Both the position numbers and the translations under genes were made by a program. The notes beneath the pieces are model-generated. The model worked only from the letters and a program-made list of their open reading frames with translations. It made no database searches and was not told where the DNA came from. From contig FXYJ02000006.1 of the NCBI GenBank assembly GCA_900184925.1, positions 62,001 to 126,000 on the forward strand: a DNA stretch of 64,000 bases, read 5' to 3'. Source of the DNA: Ruminococcaceae bacterium HV4-5-B5C (GTDB taxonomy: Bacteria; Bacillota; Clostridia; Oscillospirales; Acutalibacteraceae). Shown one piece after another: positions 16,516 to 24,773 of this stretch. Within the stretch, counting starts at the first letter, position 1, and each line of letters opens with the position of its first letter.

Positions 16516-16601
16516 TGCCGGGATATCTCCTCATTTTGTCCGCCCTGTGGTCGGGAAAGAGATAGGCCGAAAAAAGATTGATAAAAACTTTACAAAGTAG
16601 A

Positions 16602-16630
16602 TTGTCAAAGGCTTAACAATCGGATATAAT
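16602..16630 (+). promoter_or_regulatory. Promoter of the SDR gene
   Basis: TTGTCA at 16602-16607, 17-base spacer, TATAAT at 16625-16630; the transcript would have a leader of about 85 bases. Confidence 0.85.
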
Positions 16631-16723
16631 GGGTATTATAAAGAAAAAGGGCGGATTTTCCCGCGAGGGAGACCGGCCCGCCGCAAGCCGATCCACATTT
16701 TATTTCAGCAGGAGGATGTTGTT

Positions 16724-17500
16724 ATGAATCTGTTCGACCTGACCGGCAAAGTCGCCGTCATCACGGGAGCTTCGAGTGGCCTCGGCGCCGACGCGGCCCG
16801 CGCTTACGCGGAGCAGGGCGCCGACGTTGCGCTTCTCGCCCGCCGGAAAGAAAAGCTGGAGAGCGTCTGTGCCGAGATCACCGCAAAGACCGGCCGGAAA
16901 GCCATCGCCGTGCCGTGCGACGTTTCCAAAGAAGACAGCGTGAAAGCCGCTGTGGACGAAGTCCTCGCAGAATTCGGGAAGATCGACATTCTGCTCAACG
17001 ACGCGGGCATCGCGCAGGGCGGCTCGGTTGAGACGCTGACCACGGAGCTGTGGGACAGGTCCATGGACATCAACGTCAAGGGCATTTACCTCATGAGCAA
17101 GTATATCGTGCCCGGCATGAAGGAACGCAAATACGGCAGGATCGTCAACATCGCGTCGGTCAACGCCATCCTTGCCGACAAGGGCGACGCGCTGGTGCGC
17201 CACGTCTACAACACGTCCAAAGCGGCGGTGCTCGGCCTTACGAAGGGCATGGCGGCTTCCTATGCGCGGTACAACATCACGGTGAACGCGCTGGGCCCCG
17301 GTCTGTTTGAGTCCGAGATGACCGAAGGAACGCTCTTCAAGCATGAGGAGTTCCTCAAGATGTACAATGCGCTTTGCCCGGCTTCCCGCCCCGGAGCGCG
17401 CGGCGAGATGAACGGGCCGATCCTGTTCTTCTCCTCCGACGCATGCAGCTATGTGAACGGCCAGTTCTTCGTCGTGGACGGCGGACTTTCCATCACCTGA
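16724..17500 (+). CDS. Short-chain dehydrogenase/reductase (SDR)
   Basis: This 258-residue classical SDR carries the NAD(P)-binding motif TGASSGLG at residues 14-21, NDAG in place of the usual NNAG near residue 90, a catalytic serine in NIASVNAIL and Tyr/Lys in YNTSKAAVLG. The C-terminal SYVNGQFFVVDGGLS is normal. R39-R40 in ALLARRKEK suggests NADP(H) preference (inference). A good promoter and GGAGG support the start. The sequence resembles gluconate 5-dehydrogenase/FabG-like enzymes, but the substrate is undetermined. Confidence 0.9.
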   Translation: MNLFDLTGKVAVITGASSGLGADAARAYAEQGADVALLARRKEKLESVCAEITAKTGRKAIAVPCDVSKEDSVKAAVDEVLAEFGKIDILLNDAGIAQGGSVETLTTELWDRSMDINVKGIYLMSKYIVPGMKERKYGRIVNIASVNAILADKGDALVRHVYNTSKAAVLGLTKGMAASYARYNITVNALGPGLFESEMTEGTLFKHEEFLKMYNALCPASRPGARGEMNGPILFFSSDACSYVNGQFFVVDGGLSIT

Positions 17501-17511
17501 TTTTTGCCCGC

Positions 17512-17546
17512 AAAAAACCGGAAGCCGATGAGGCTTCCGGTTTTTT
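17512..17546. terminator. Bidirectional intrinsic terminator
   Basis: AAAACCGGAAGCC/GGCTTCCGGTTTT stem with A-run and T-run between the convergent SDR and oleate hydratase genes. Confidence 0.92.
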
Positions 17547-17566
17547 CATGCCCGTTTTCAGGGCTT

Positions 17567-19342
17567 TCAGATGACTTCGTGCTTTTTCAGGAGCTTTTCG
17601 ATGTCGGTTCCCTGAATCTTTTTCAGCATCTCGCGCAGCGCAATCTTTTCTTTGAAGCCGAGATCCATGTCGGTGATTCTGCGGCCGTCGCGGAGTTTTA
17701 CGGTGGCATTCAGCAGGTCGCGCACGTCGTAAACGCTTCCCCACACCTCCGGCACGCCGCGGTCGATGTCCAGAAGGGTGTAAGCCGCTTCCATACCGCT
17801 GCGGATGGAGTACTCGATGGTGAAGATGGTGTCGCGCGCGATTTCGGAGAACTGGCCGAGGAACGCGAAGTTAGCGGCGTTTTCCGGCACAACCTTCGGG
17901 CGGTCGCTGTCGTCGCGCGGCATGAAGAACGCCGTGATGTACGGCATCATGCACGGCACGGTATTGGCACTGTTCTCCGCGATCTCTTCAATCTGATCCT
18001 CCGGAACGCCCATGTGGTACAGCCACTCTTCGCAGATTTCTTTGCCGGTGCACTCGCGCATCGGCTTTTTCACGAAGTTGCCGGGCTTATCGGTGAACAG
18101 ACCGTAGATCCAGCCGACAAGCTGATTTTTCGGCTGATTGCGGAACTGCGGCTGGCGGTTGAACGTCCAGCTCAGGAGCCAGTTGGAGTCCGTTGCCGTG
18201 ACAATGCCGCCGGTGACGACTTTGCCGCTGAACGGGTCGCGTTTGCAGATCTTCTGAATATACGGCGGGATTTTGTCGTCGAGCGTGGTGACGGTGGCCG
18301 ACATCCAGCTGCTCTGTTCCGGGTCGCTGCAGAATTTGTCGGGGTTGCCGAAGGAATCGTCCTGCGCCGCAATTCTGCGCCACATATCCCAGCCGCCGCC
18401 GGGTCTCAGTTCCCTGTTGAACGGCGCGGGCTTGTTCTGGCTGCCGAAGGAGGAGTTTTCGACGCAGCCGCCGTTCGTGATGAACAGCAGGTCGTTTTCG
18501 GTCAGGTTAATCTCTTCTTCTCCGCCCTCGTGGCGGCAGACAATGGTCTTGGCAACCTTCTTGTCCGGGAGGATGTCGAACTTCACGTCGACGACCTCGG
18601 TGTTGAAGTGGAACTTCACGCCGTTGTCTTCGAGGTATTTCACCATCGGCAGGATCAGCGACTCATACTGGTTGTATTTTGTGAAGCGCAGCGCGCTGAA
18701 ATCCGGCAGACCGCCGATGTGGTGTACAAAGCGGTGGATGTAGCGCTTCATCTCGAGCGCGCTGTGCCAGTTCTCGAACGCGAACATGGTGCGCCAGTAC
18801 ATCCAGAAGTTGCTGCCGAACACTTCGTCGTCGAAGATTTCATCGATGCGTTTGTCGTAAAGATCTTCATCCGGGGTGAAGAACAGCTTCAGAATCTCTT
18901 CGGCGCCCTTGTCGCTCAGGCCGAACTTGCCGTCGGTGTGAGCGTCTTCGCCGCAGTTTTTCGTGGCGCGGCGGAGGGAGAAGTTCGGGTCGCTTTTATT
19001 GAGCCGGTAGTATTCGTCGAGAACGCTGACGCCCTCCGTCTCAATGGACGGAATGGAGCGCATGAGGTCCCACATGCATTCGAAGTGGTTGTCCATCTCG
19101 CGGCCGCCGCGCATCACATAGCCGAGGCCCGGGTACTGCCAGCCGTCGCAGGCTCCGCCCGCCGTAGGGCCTTTTTCAAGCATGTGGATGCGGCTGCCCT
19201 TCATCTGCCCGTCGCGAACGAGGAAGCACGCCGCCGAGAGGGCCGCGAGCCCGGTACCGATGAGATAGGCCGATTTGCAGTCTACGCCCTCCGGCTTGAC
19301 CGGGCGGGCAAACGATTCGTAATTTCCGCTGCTGTAATACAT
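17567..19342 (-). CDS. ohyA: Oleate hydratase (fatty acid double-bond hydratase)
   Basis: This 591-residue FAD-dependent protein adds water across the cis-9 bond of oleic or linoleic acid to give 10-hydroxy fatty acids. The Rossmann motif is LIGTGLAALSAACFLVRDG near residue 27. The catalytic loop YVMRGGREMDNHFE keeps the conserved GGRE glutamate. Fatty-acid site stretches such as FWMYWRTMFAFENWHSA and SWTFNRQPQFRNQP are present. Full length. A TetR gene lies upstream on the same strand. Gut bacteria use the reaction to detoxify unsaturated fatty acids. Confidence 0.96.
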   Translation of the reverse strand: MYYSSGNYESFARPVKPEGVDCKSAYLIGTGLAALSAACFLVRDGQMKGSRIHMLEKGPTAGGACDGWQYPGLGYVMRGGREMDNHFECMWDLMRSIPSIETEGVSVLDEYYRLNKSDPNFSLRRATKNCGEDAHTDGKFGLSDKGAEEILKLFFTPDEDLYDKRIDEIFDDEVFGSNFWMYWRTMFAFENWHSALEMKRYIHRFVHHIGGLPDFSALRFTKYNQYESLILPMVKYLEDNGVKFHFNTEVVDVKFDILPDKKVAKTIVCRHEGGEEEINLTENDLLFITNGGCVENSSFGSQNKPAPFNRELRPGGGWDMWRRIAAQDDSFGNPDKFCSDPEQSSWMSATVTTLDDKIPPYIQKICKRDPFSGKVVTGGIVTATDSNWLLSWTFNRQPQFRNQPKNQLVGWIYGLFTDKPGNFVKKPMRECTGKEICEEWLYHMGVPEDQIEEIAENSANTVPCMMPYITAFFMPRDDSDRPKVVPENAANFAFLGQFSEIARDTIFTIEYSIRSGMEAAYTLLDIDRGVPEVWGSVYDVRDLLNATVKLRDGRRITDMDLGFKEKIALREMLKKIQGTDIEKLLKKHEVI

Positions 19343-19511
19343 AACAGAAAACCTCCCTGTTCTGATTCACGTCGTCGGTATTCTTTCCGCATTGAGAATA
19401 CCACATGCGGCTGTGCCTGCCTATGGACAAAGAAACGGCGGCGTCCGATTTTCAGACACCGCCGCACAGCTGTTTAATTTTCAGGCACACATCCTTCTGT
19501 GCCAAGGCTTT

Positions 19512-20084
19512 TCACCACGTGTCGCCAAGCTTCGCGCTGCGGCGCAGCGAAAGCTCAATGTTCCCGTCGAACAGCACGCCGATGCGGCTGATGATGGCTT
19601 TCGGCTCTTCCTTCATGCCCGAAGAAACCCACTGGAGCAGCGTCTGGGTGAGCGCGCACTGGTAAAACGAGGCAATGAGGTCTTTGTCTTTCTTCGAGGC
19701 GGCAATGCCTACGCTCCTCGATTCCACAAAGCGCGTCATGACCGAGCCCGCCGAGCGGAACAGAAACCGCTCGAGCTCCTCGCGCTGCATGGAATTGTAA
19801 ATGTAGTAGATTGCTTTTTTATTTTCCAGAGCGAATTTTGCTGCAAGAAGAAAGCTTTCTTCCCAGGAAGCCGTGTCGTTGTATTCGTCGATGACCTTTT
19901 GCAGCTCGGTCTGAAAAATCTCTTCCAGGATGGCGTAGAGATCGGAGTAGTAGTAGTAAAACGTGTTGCGGTTGATGCCGCACTCGGCCACGAGGTCCTT
20001 GACCGTTATCTTGCTGAGCGGGCGTGTGTTGAGCATCTGCACGAACTTTTCGCGGATCTCCTTGCGGGTGTACTGCTGGGCCAT
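19512..20084 (-). CDS. TetR/AcrR family regulator of the oleate hydratase gene
   Basis: This 190-residue TetR-like protein has its N-terminal helix-turn-helix at residues 5-50 (ITVKDLVAECGINRNTFYYY) and a helical ligand domain with YYIYNSMQREELERFLF. The family of short TetR proteins with NRNTFYYYYSDLY is common in Clostridia. It lies 170 bases upstream of the oleate hydratase in the same orientation, so it may sense an unsaturated fatty acid and control hydratase expression (inference). An inverted repeat CGGCGG/CCGCCG lies between the two. Confidence 0.88.
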   Translation of the reverse strand: MAQQYTRKEIREKFVQMLNTRPLSKITVKDLVAECGINRNTFYYYYSDLYAILEEIFQTELQKVIDEYNDTASWEESFLLAAKFALENKKAIYYIYNSMQREELERFLFRSAGSVMTRFVESRSVGIAASKKDKDLIASFYQCALTQTLLQWVSSGMKEEPKAIISRIGVLFDGNIELSLRRSAKLGDTW

Positions 20085-20130
20085 TTCGGGATACCTCCTT
20101 TTCGGGAAAAATCAGGTGACGGTGCACGGT

Positions 20131-20168
20131 AAAAAAAGAGCGCCGGGGATTCCGGAAAATCCCCGGCG
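20131..20168 (-). terminator. Intrinsic terminator of the phosphoglucomutase gene
   Basis: CGCCGGGGATT/AATCCCCGGCG perfect stem, followed on the minus strand by CTCTTTTTTT, 31 bases after the stop. Confidence 0.92.
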
Positions 20169-20198
20169 TTTTCCGGAATCCGCCGTTTCGGGCGACTC

Positions 20199-21893
20199 TC
20201 AGATGCCGAGCAGAACGGGCGCCGCCGCGCGGAGCTTTTCAACTTCGGCGAGCGACTCGGTCTTGTCTTTGCCTTTTGCGGAAAGGTAAACCTTGATCTT
20301 CGGTTCCGTGCCGCTTGGGCGGACGATCAGTTTGCCGCCGTTCGAGAGGCGGTACTCCAGCACGTCGGATTTCGGCAGGCTGATGGCGGAGGTCTTTTCG
20401 CCGTCATGCCGCACGGAGGCAAGGTAGTCGCTCCAGCCGACGACGTCGTATCCCGCGATCTGCGCGGGCGGGTTTTTCCGCGTCGTGTCCATAATGGCAT
20501 TCATGCGGAGCATGCCGTCTTCGCCCTCGAAGCCAAAGTTCATCAGTTCGTTTTCATAGTAACCGTACTGCCTGTAGAGCGCTTCCATCGCGTCGACAAG
20601 CGTCATGCCCTTTTCGCGGTAATAGAAGGCCATCTGACAGACGAGCATGCTGGCGTCGACGGCGTCCTTGTCGCGCACATAGCCGCCGGAAAGGTAGCCG
20701 TAGCTTTCTTCAAAGCCGAAGACGTAGCGGTCCGCTCCGCCTTCCGATTCGAGGTCGGCAATCTGGTCGCCGATGTATTTGAAGCCGGTCAAAACACGCC
20801 GCAGCTCAATGCCGTAATGCGCGGCAACGGGCGTTGTCATGTCGGTGCTCACGATGGTGGAAACCGCCACCGGGTTTTTGGGCATGGTGCCCTCTTCGGT
20901 GCGGGCGCGCGCCACGAAGTCGAGCAGAAGGGTGCCCACCTCGTTGCCCGACATCAGGCGGTATTCGCCGCCCTGCCGCACGGCGATGCCGCAGCGGTCG
21001 CAGTCCGGGTCAGTGGCAAGGAGAAGGTCGGGCTGCACCTTTTCACACAGCTCAAGGCCTTTCTGGAGCGCCTCGCGGATCTCGGGGTTCGGGAACGGGC
21101 AGGTGGTGAAGTTGCCGTCCGGGAATTCCTGTTCCGGGACGACCGTGACGTCTTTTACGCCGATTTTGTCGAGGATGCGCGTCACGCAGACGCGGCCGGT
21201 GCCGTTGAGCGGCGTGTAGACGACTTTAAGCCCGGTGCACGGGCGGGTGAAGGCGCGCTGCTTCATGACTTCGTCGAGAAAACGGTCGGTCACACTGTCG
21301 TCGATGTAGCAGACCATGCCGGATTTCACGGCCTCATCAAAGTCCATGCGCTTTACGTCGCGGAAAATGTCGAGCGCGTTGATGGCCGCGAGGATGTCGT
21401 CCGCCATTTTCAGCGTGATCTGGCAGCCGTCGGAGCCGTAGGCCTTGTAGCCGTTGTATTTGGAGGGGTTGTGGCTTGCGGTGACGCAGATGCCCGCGTC
21501 GCACTTCAGGCAGCGCACGGCCCACGAAAGGGTCGGCGTCGGCGAAAGCTGCGGGTAGATGTGCACGCGGATGCCGTTGGCCGCGAGGACGGCCGCGGCC
21601 TGCTTCGCAAACAGGTCGGACTTGATGCGGCTGTCGTAGGCAATGGCGACGGATGGATTCTTTCCGTGTTCGTTCAGGTAATTGGCAAGGCCCTGCGTAG
21701 CCTTGCGGACCGTGTAGACGTTCATGCGGTTTGTACCCGCGCCGATGACGCCGCGCAGGCCGCCGGTGCCGAACGCGAGGTTCCGGTAGAACCGGTCGTT
21801 GATCTCTTCGGGCTTGTCTTTGATGGAACGAAGCTCATCGGTCAGGTCGGGGTCGTCGAGGTTTTCACTGAGCCAGCGATCATATTCCGTCAT
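20199..21893 (-). CDS. pgcA: Phospho-sugar mutase (alpha-phosphoglucomutase/phosphomannomutase)
   Basis: This 564-residue cytosolic enzyme interconverts hexose 1- and 6-phosphates. All four domains' signatures are visible: active-site serine loop TASHNPSKYNGYK, metal loop ATDPDCDRCGIA, sugar-binding FGFEESYGYLSG and phosphate-binding RPSGTEPKIKVYLS. The length matches the PgcA group. The ATG at 21893 (MTEYDRWLSENLDD) has AGAGGGAAA upstream; earlier in-frame codons are not family-like. It supplies glucose 1-phosphate for glycolipid, capsule or wall polymer synthesis. Confidence 0.95.
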   Translation of the reverse strand: MTEYDRWLSENLDDPDLTDELRSIKDKPEEINDRFYRNLAFGTGGLRGVIGAGTNRMNVYTVRKATQGLANYLNEHGKNPSVAIAYDSRIKSDLFAKQAAAVLAANGIRVHIYPQLSPTPTLSWAVRCLKCDAGICVTASHNPSKYNGYKAYGSDGCQITLKMADDILAAINALDIFRDVKRMDFDEAVKSGMVCYIDDSVTDRFLDEVMKQRAFTRPCTGLKVVYTPLNGTGRVCVTRILDKIGVKDVTVVPEQEFPDGNFTTCPFPNPEIREALQKGLELCEKVQPDLLLATDPDCDRCGIAVRQGGEYRLMSGNEVGTLLLDFVARARTEEGTMPKNPVAVSTIVSTDMTTPVAAHYGIELRRVLTGFKYIGDQIADLESEGGADRYVFGFEESYGYLSGGYVRDKDAVDASMLVCQMAFYYREKGMTLVDAMEALYRQYGYYENELMNFGFEGEDGMLRMNAIMDTTRKNPPAQIAGYDVVGWSDYLASVRHDGEKTSAISLPKSDVLEYRLSNGGKLIVRPSGTEPKIKVYLSAKGKDKTESLAEVEKLRAAAPVLLGI

Positions 21894-22024
21894 AAAAATT
21901 TCCCTCTTTTTTTCATTCTGAATGCTCCCGGGCCCGGCTTGCGCGGGCTCCGGAAAGAAACGGCGCGCGTTGCCGTGCCGGGCAGTTTGCACTTTCTTTA
22001 GCGTATCATTTTCGCCCGGGGCTG

Positions 22025-22492
22025 TCAATCGCAGCGCACGATATTGGTCACGATGCCCGCGGGCGTGATGTCGAGCGTTCCGTAGGTTCCGTCGCTTCCG
22101 CGGAGACTGCCGGGGTTCATAAGGTAAAGCCCGCCGTCGTACTCGGTGAGCGGCGTGTGCGTGTGGCCGAACAGAAGCACGTCGGCCCGGTTTGCGCGCG
22201 CGGCGGAAACCGCCTGCCCGAGTCCGTACTTGACGTTATAAGTATAACCGTGTGTGAAAAAAATACGCTTTCCCGCGAATTCGGCGACTTCCTCAACCGG
22301 AAGGGAATTTTCCCAGTCGCAGTTGCCCCGGACGAGAAAAAACTTTTTTTCGGGGAATCGGCGTTTCATTTCCTTCGCTTCCGCGGCTCCGTCGCCGAGG
22401 TGAATGACGGCTTCGGCCTCCGGCTGGGCGAGGATGGCGCGCCGGAGTGCGAAAGCGTCGCGGTGCGTGTCGGAAACAACCAGAATGCGCAA
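22025..22492 (-). CDS. YfcE/MJ0936-type metallophosphoesterase
   Basis: This 155-residue calcineurin-like phosphodiesterase keeps all metal-ligand motifs in order: VVSDTHRD (DxH), HLGDGAAE (GD), VRGNCDWE (GNCD), FTHGYTY and the terminal FGHTHTP. The start is a TTG at 22492 with GGGAGG 7 bases upstream; no suitable ATG exists. The in vivo substrate of the family is uncertain. It lies upstream of the sugar mutase on the same strand, 131 bases away, and divergent from the small-protein module. Confidence 0.9.
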   Translation of the reverse strand: MRILVVSDTHRDAFALRRAILAQPEAEAVIHLGDGAAEAKEMKRRFPEKKFFLVRGNCDWENSLPVEEVAEFAGKRIFFTHGYTYNVKYGLGQAVSAARANRADVLLFGHTHTPLTEYDGGLYLMNPGSLRGSDGTYGTLDITPAGIVTNIVRCD

Positions 22493-22579
22493 GAAAAAAC
22501 CTCCCTGCCCGCGTCCCGGCACGCGGGGACTGTTCTACCTTTTTCCCGAACGGCATATCATGTATCGGGGGTGATTGAT

Positions 22580-22750
22580 ATGCAGGACAAATCTCAGGCA
22601 AACCGGGACCTTTACAATAAACTGATAAGCGGACTGAGCGAAAACGACAAGAAAAAACTCGAATCCGTGCTTGCCGACAAGGCGGAATGCGAACGCATCC
22701 TGAACACGCCGGAAGCGCAGAAGCTGATGAAGGACCTGGGGGTAAAATAA
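22580..22750 (+). CDS. Small helical protein, first of a three-gene module
   Basis: This 56-residue charged protein is predicted all-helical (MQDKSQANRDLYNKL, SENDKKKLESVLADK, PEAQKLMKDLGVK). GGGGGTG lies 7 bases before the ATG; a GTG at 22571 in the same frame is an alternative start. Its stop is two bases before the next ATG, so the pair is surely an operon. The family was not recognised. The size and helical repeats suggest a partner of the following two proteins (inference). Confidence 0.75.
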   Translation: MQDKSQANRDLYNKLISGLSENDKKKLESVLADKAECERILNTPEAQKLMKDLGVK

Positions 22751-22751
22751 A

Positions 22752-23153
22752 ATGGACGATATGTCCTCCCGTCTGAGCGAGATTCTCAGCGACCCGGCCA
22801 GCATGGAAAAGCTGAAGAACCTTGCCGCCATGTTCGGCGGCTCCAAGCAGGAGGATTCTCCGCCGCCGCAGCCGGTTTCCCAGCCTTCTCAGCCTTCCCA
22901 GCAGCGTGCACCGTCCCGGAGCGCGCCGCAGATGCCGAATATGGATCCGCAGCTCATGAACACGGTGATGAAGCTCGCACCGGCGCTCTCGATGATGAAA
23001 CAGGAAGACGGCTCCACACAGCTGCTGCGCGCGCTGCGGCCGTTCCTCGGCGAAAGCCGCCGCAAGAAGCTCGACGAGGCTCTTCGCCTTCTGCAGCTTG
23101 CGCGGATGCTGCCGTACCTCAAGGAAAGCGGACTGTTCCAGTCCTTTCTGTAA
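22752..23153 (+). CDS. Hypothetical helical protein with Pro/Gln/Ser linker, second of module
   Basis: This 133-residue protein has two helical ends joined by a low-complexity Pro/Gln/Ser linker (residues about 33-62). The N-terminal part reads SRLSEILSDPASMEKLKNLA and the C-terminal part ALRPFLGESRRKKLDEALRL then MLPYLKESGLF. It has no signal peptide or membrane segment. Its start is two bases after the preceding stop. Not recognised; the C-terminal half could be a protein-protein binding helix bundle. Confidence 0.75.
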   Translation: MDDMSSRLSEILSDPASMEKLKNLAAMFGGSKQEDSPPPQPVSQPSQPSQQRAPSRSAPQMPNMDPQLMNTVMKLAPALSMMKQEDGSTQLLRALRPFLGESRRKKLDEALRLLQLARMLPYLKESGLFQSFL

Positions 23154-23194
23154 CGGCCATGCGGCCGGATCGGATTTGAAAAGAGGAAACAGAG

Positions 23195-23626
23195 ATGGAA
23201 GACAATTCGGTGCCACGGGGGGCGGAGATGAGCCAGCTCCGGCAGGAAGCGATCCGCCGGGCGCGGGAGATGCAGGCGCGCGCCCAGATTCCCCCGGCTT
23301 ACCCCGACGTGCCTCCGGAGCCGGACCCGGAACCCTCCGAGCCGCCCCCGCCGCCCGAACAGCCGGAACCGCCGCCTCCTCCGGAGCGCGGCGGCAATGC
23401 CGGCCCGTACCCGCATGTGGGGCAGATGCCGATTCCCATGCGGCAGGGTGGCGGGCAGACGCGGCGGCAGGAACCCGGTCCGCCGGTGGTTCAGAAGCTC
23501 GGGGGTACGCTCGACTTTCTCACCAAAGACCCGGAGCGGGCCATGATCTTAATGCTCATGCTGATTCTCATGGAAGAAAAAGCCGACAATTCGCTGCTTT
23601 TCGCCATGATGTACCTGCTGTCTTAG
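23195..23626 (+). CDS. Hypothetical proline-rich protein, third of module
   Basis: This 143-residue protein has a helical start (MSQLRQEAIRRAREMQARAQ), a long Pro/Glu tract at about 33-65 (PPEPDPEPSEPPPPPEQPEP), a Gly/Arg/Gln stretch and a hydrophobic C-terminus (RAMILMLMLILMEE then SLLFAMMYLLS). That end could be a membrane hairpin or an amphipathic oligomerisation segment; it echoes the helical ends of the previous protein. AGAGGAAAC precedes the ATG. No family recognised. Confidence 0.72.
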   Translation: MEDNSVPRGAEMSQLRQEAIRRAREMQARAQIPPAYPDVPPEPDPEPSEPPPPPEQPEPPPPPERGGNAGPYPHVGQMPIPMRQGGGQTRRQEPGPPVVQKLGGTLDFLTKDPERAMILMLMLILMEEKADNSLLFAMMYLLS

Positions 23627-23733
23627 CGGTTCAGTCCGGCATCGGTTCAGCCTTCACCGGTTCAGGGGAAACATAAGCGGGAGCGTTCGAGAGTCTCTCC
23701 CGCCGGATCGTCCGGGGGGCGTTGATGCAGCGG

Positions 23734-24756
23734 TTATGATGCCTTGCGGACGGCGAAAACATAATCCTTTTTTGTGGTTTCGTTCTGCTTCACAACATAT
23801 TCCATGTATTTGGTCGGAGCGGGCTTGCCGGAAGAAGAGCTGACCGAGGAGGGCGTGCGGGTCACGGCGGTCGGCGGAATATATCCCACACGGAGGACGA
23901 CACCGTCGCCCTCCTTTTTTATGCTTTCGGTGTACGGAGTGTAAATGCCCTCGAGCGAATACAGCGCGATGTGGAACTGCGCCTTCGAGGAATCGTAAGA
24001 GTAAAACGACTCCGTGGCCGGGTTCTTCGGGTGAAGCGCGCACTTAGGCCCGAACAGCTCCTCACACGCGTCCACAACGTCGCCGAGCGGAACGATCGTG
24101 CGGCCGATGTCGTCATACGTGGTGTAGTCGGCGGAATGCTCCGTCATCACCTTCCAGATGGCGGCATTCAGCACAAAGTCGGGGTCGGCCTTATCCGGCG
24201 ACGCAAACGGCTGAGGGTCCTGCGCCACAACAACAGCGAGCTCCTTGTCGTAGGCGCGGAGTTTGCTGTCGTCCGTCACCGCGCTGTGGATGCGGGTTCC
24301 CGCCTGAACAGCGATGAACACCACGCCCACAAGGGCGAGAAGAAGAACGAGAAACCCCGTGAAAAGCCCGTACCGGTATTTCCCGGAGCGGCGTTTTTCG
24401 CGTGCTTTTTGAGGGGAAGAAGACTTTCGCTCCTCCTCGTCCCACTTTGTCAGGTAGGGCTCCACCTCATCCTTTTCCCCCGCGGGAAGAAAGTCGTCGA
24501 GCTCTGTTTCGTTTTCCATCGCCGCTTCAGGCAGAGGCGCGGAAAACCCTTTCTGTGAAACCGGTGCGGCTGCTTTTTCGGGAGCTTTAGCCGCGCGTTT
24601 CTTTCCCGAAGGATGTTCCGGATTTTTCTTTTTGGGCGCCGATTTTGAGGGAGCAGGACGCTCCGCTTTCGGCTTTTGGGGGTGCGCGTCCCGGTAGTCG
24701 GCGGAAAAGCCGCCGATGCCGGCTCCGCCGGGATTCCGGCCGTCGTTTTCACTCAT
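23734..24756 (-). CDS. Single-pass membrane protein with basic cytoplasmic tail, downstream of proBA
   Basis: This 340-residue protein has a long disordered, Lys/Pro/Ala-rich N-terminal region (residues 1-135, for example KKKNPEHPSGKKRAAKAPEK), one membrane helix near 143-165 (GLFTGFLVLLLALVGVVFIA) and an extracytoplasmic domain of about 175 residues ending in a Ser-rich linker and KYMEYVVKQNETTKKDYVFA. The topology is N-in. The start at 24756 lacks a strong ribosome site but precedes all recognisable sequence. It lies 17 bases after proA and is probably cotranscribed. Family not recognised. Confidence 0.75.
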   Translation of the reverse strand: MSENDGRNPGGAGIGGFSADYRDAHPQKPKAERPAPSKSAPKKKNPEHPSGKKRAAKAPEKAAAPVSQKGFSAPLPEAAMENETELDDFLPAGEKDEVEPYLTKWDEEERKSSSPQKAREKRRSGKYRYGLFTGFLVLLLALVGVVFIAVQAGTRIHSAVTDDSKLRAYDKELAVVVAQDPQPFASPDKADPDFVLNAAIWKVMTEHSADYTTYDDIGRTIVPLGDVVDACEELFGPKCALHPKNPATESFYSYDSSKAQFHIALYSLEGIYTPYTESIKKEGDGVVLRVGYIPPTAVTRTPSSVSSSSGKPAPTKYMEYVVKQNETTKKDYVFAVRKAS

Positions 24757-24773
24757 AGCCTGCGCTCGCTTCC

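Noticed and set aside
17504-19477. Long plus-strand open frame opposite oleate hydratase
   Set aside because: Antisense shadow of a full-length, clearly identified gene; no ribosome site.
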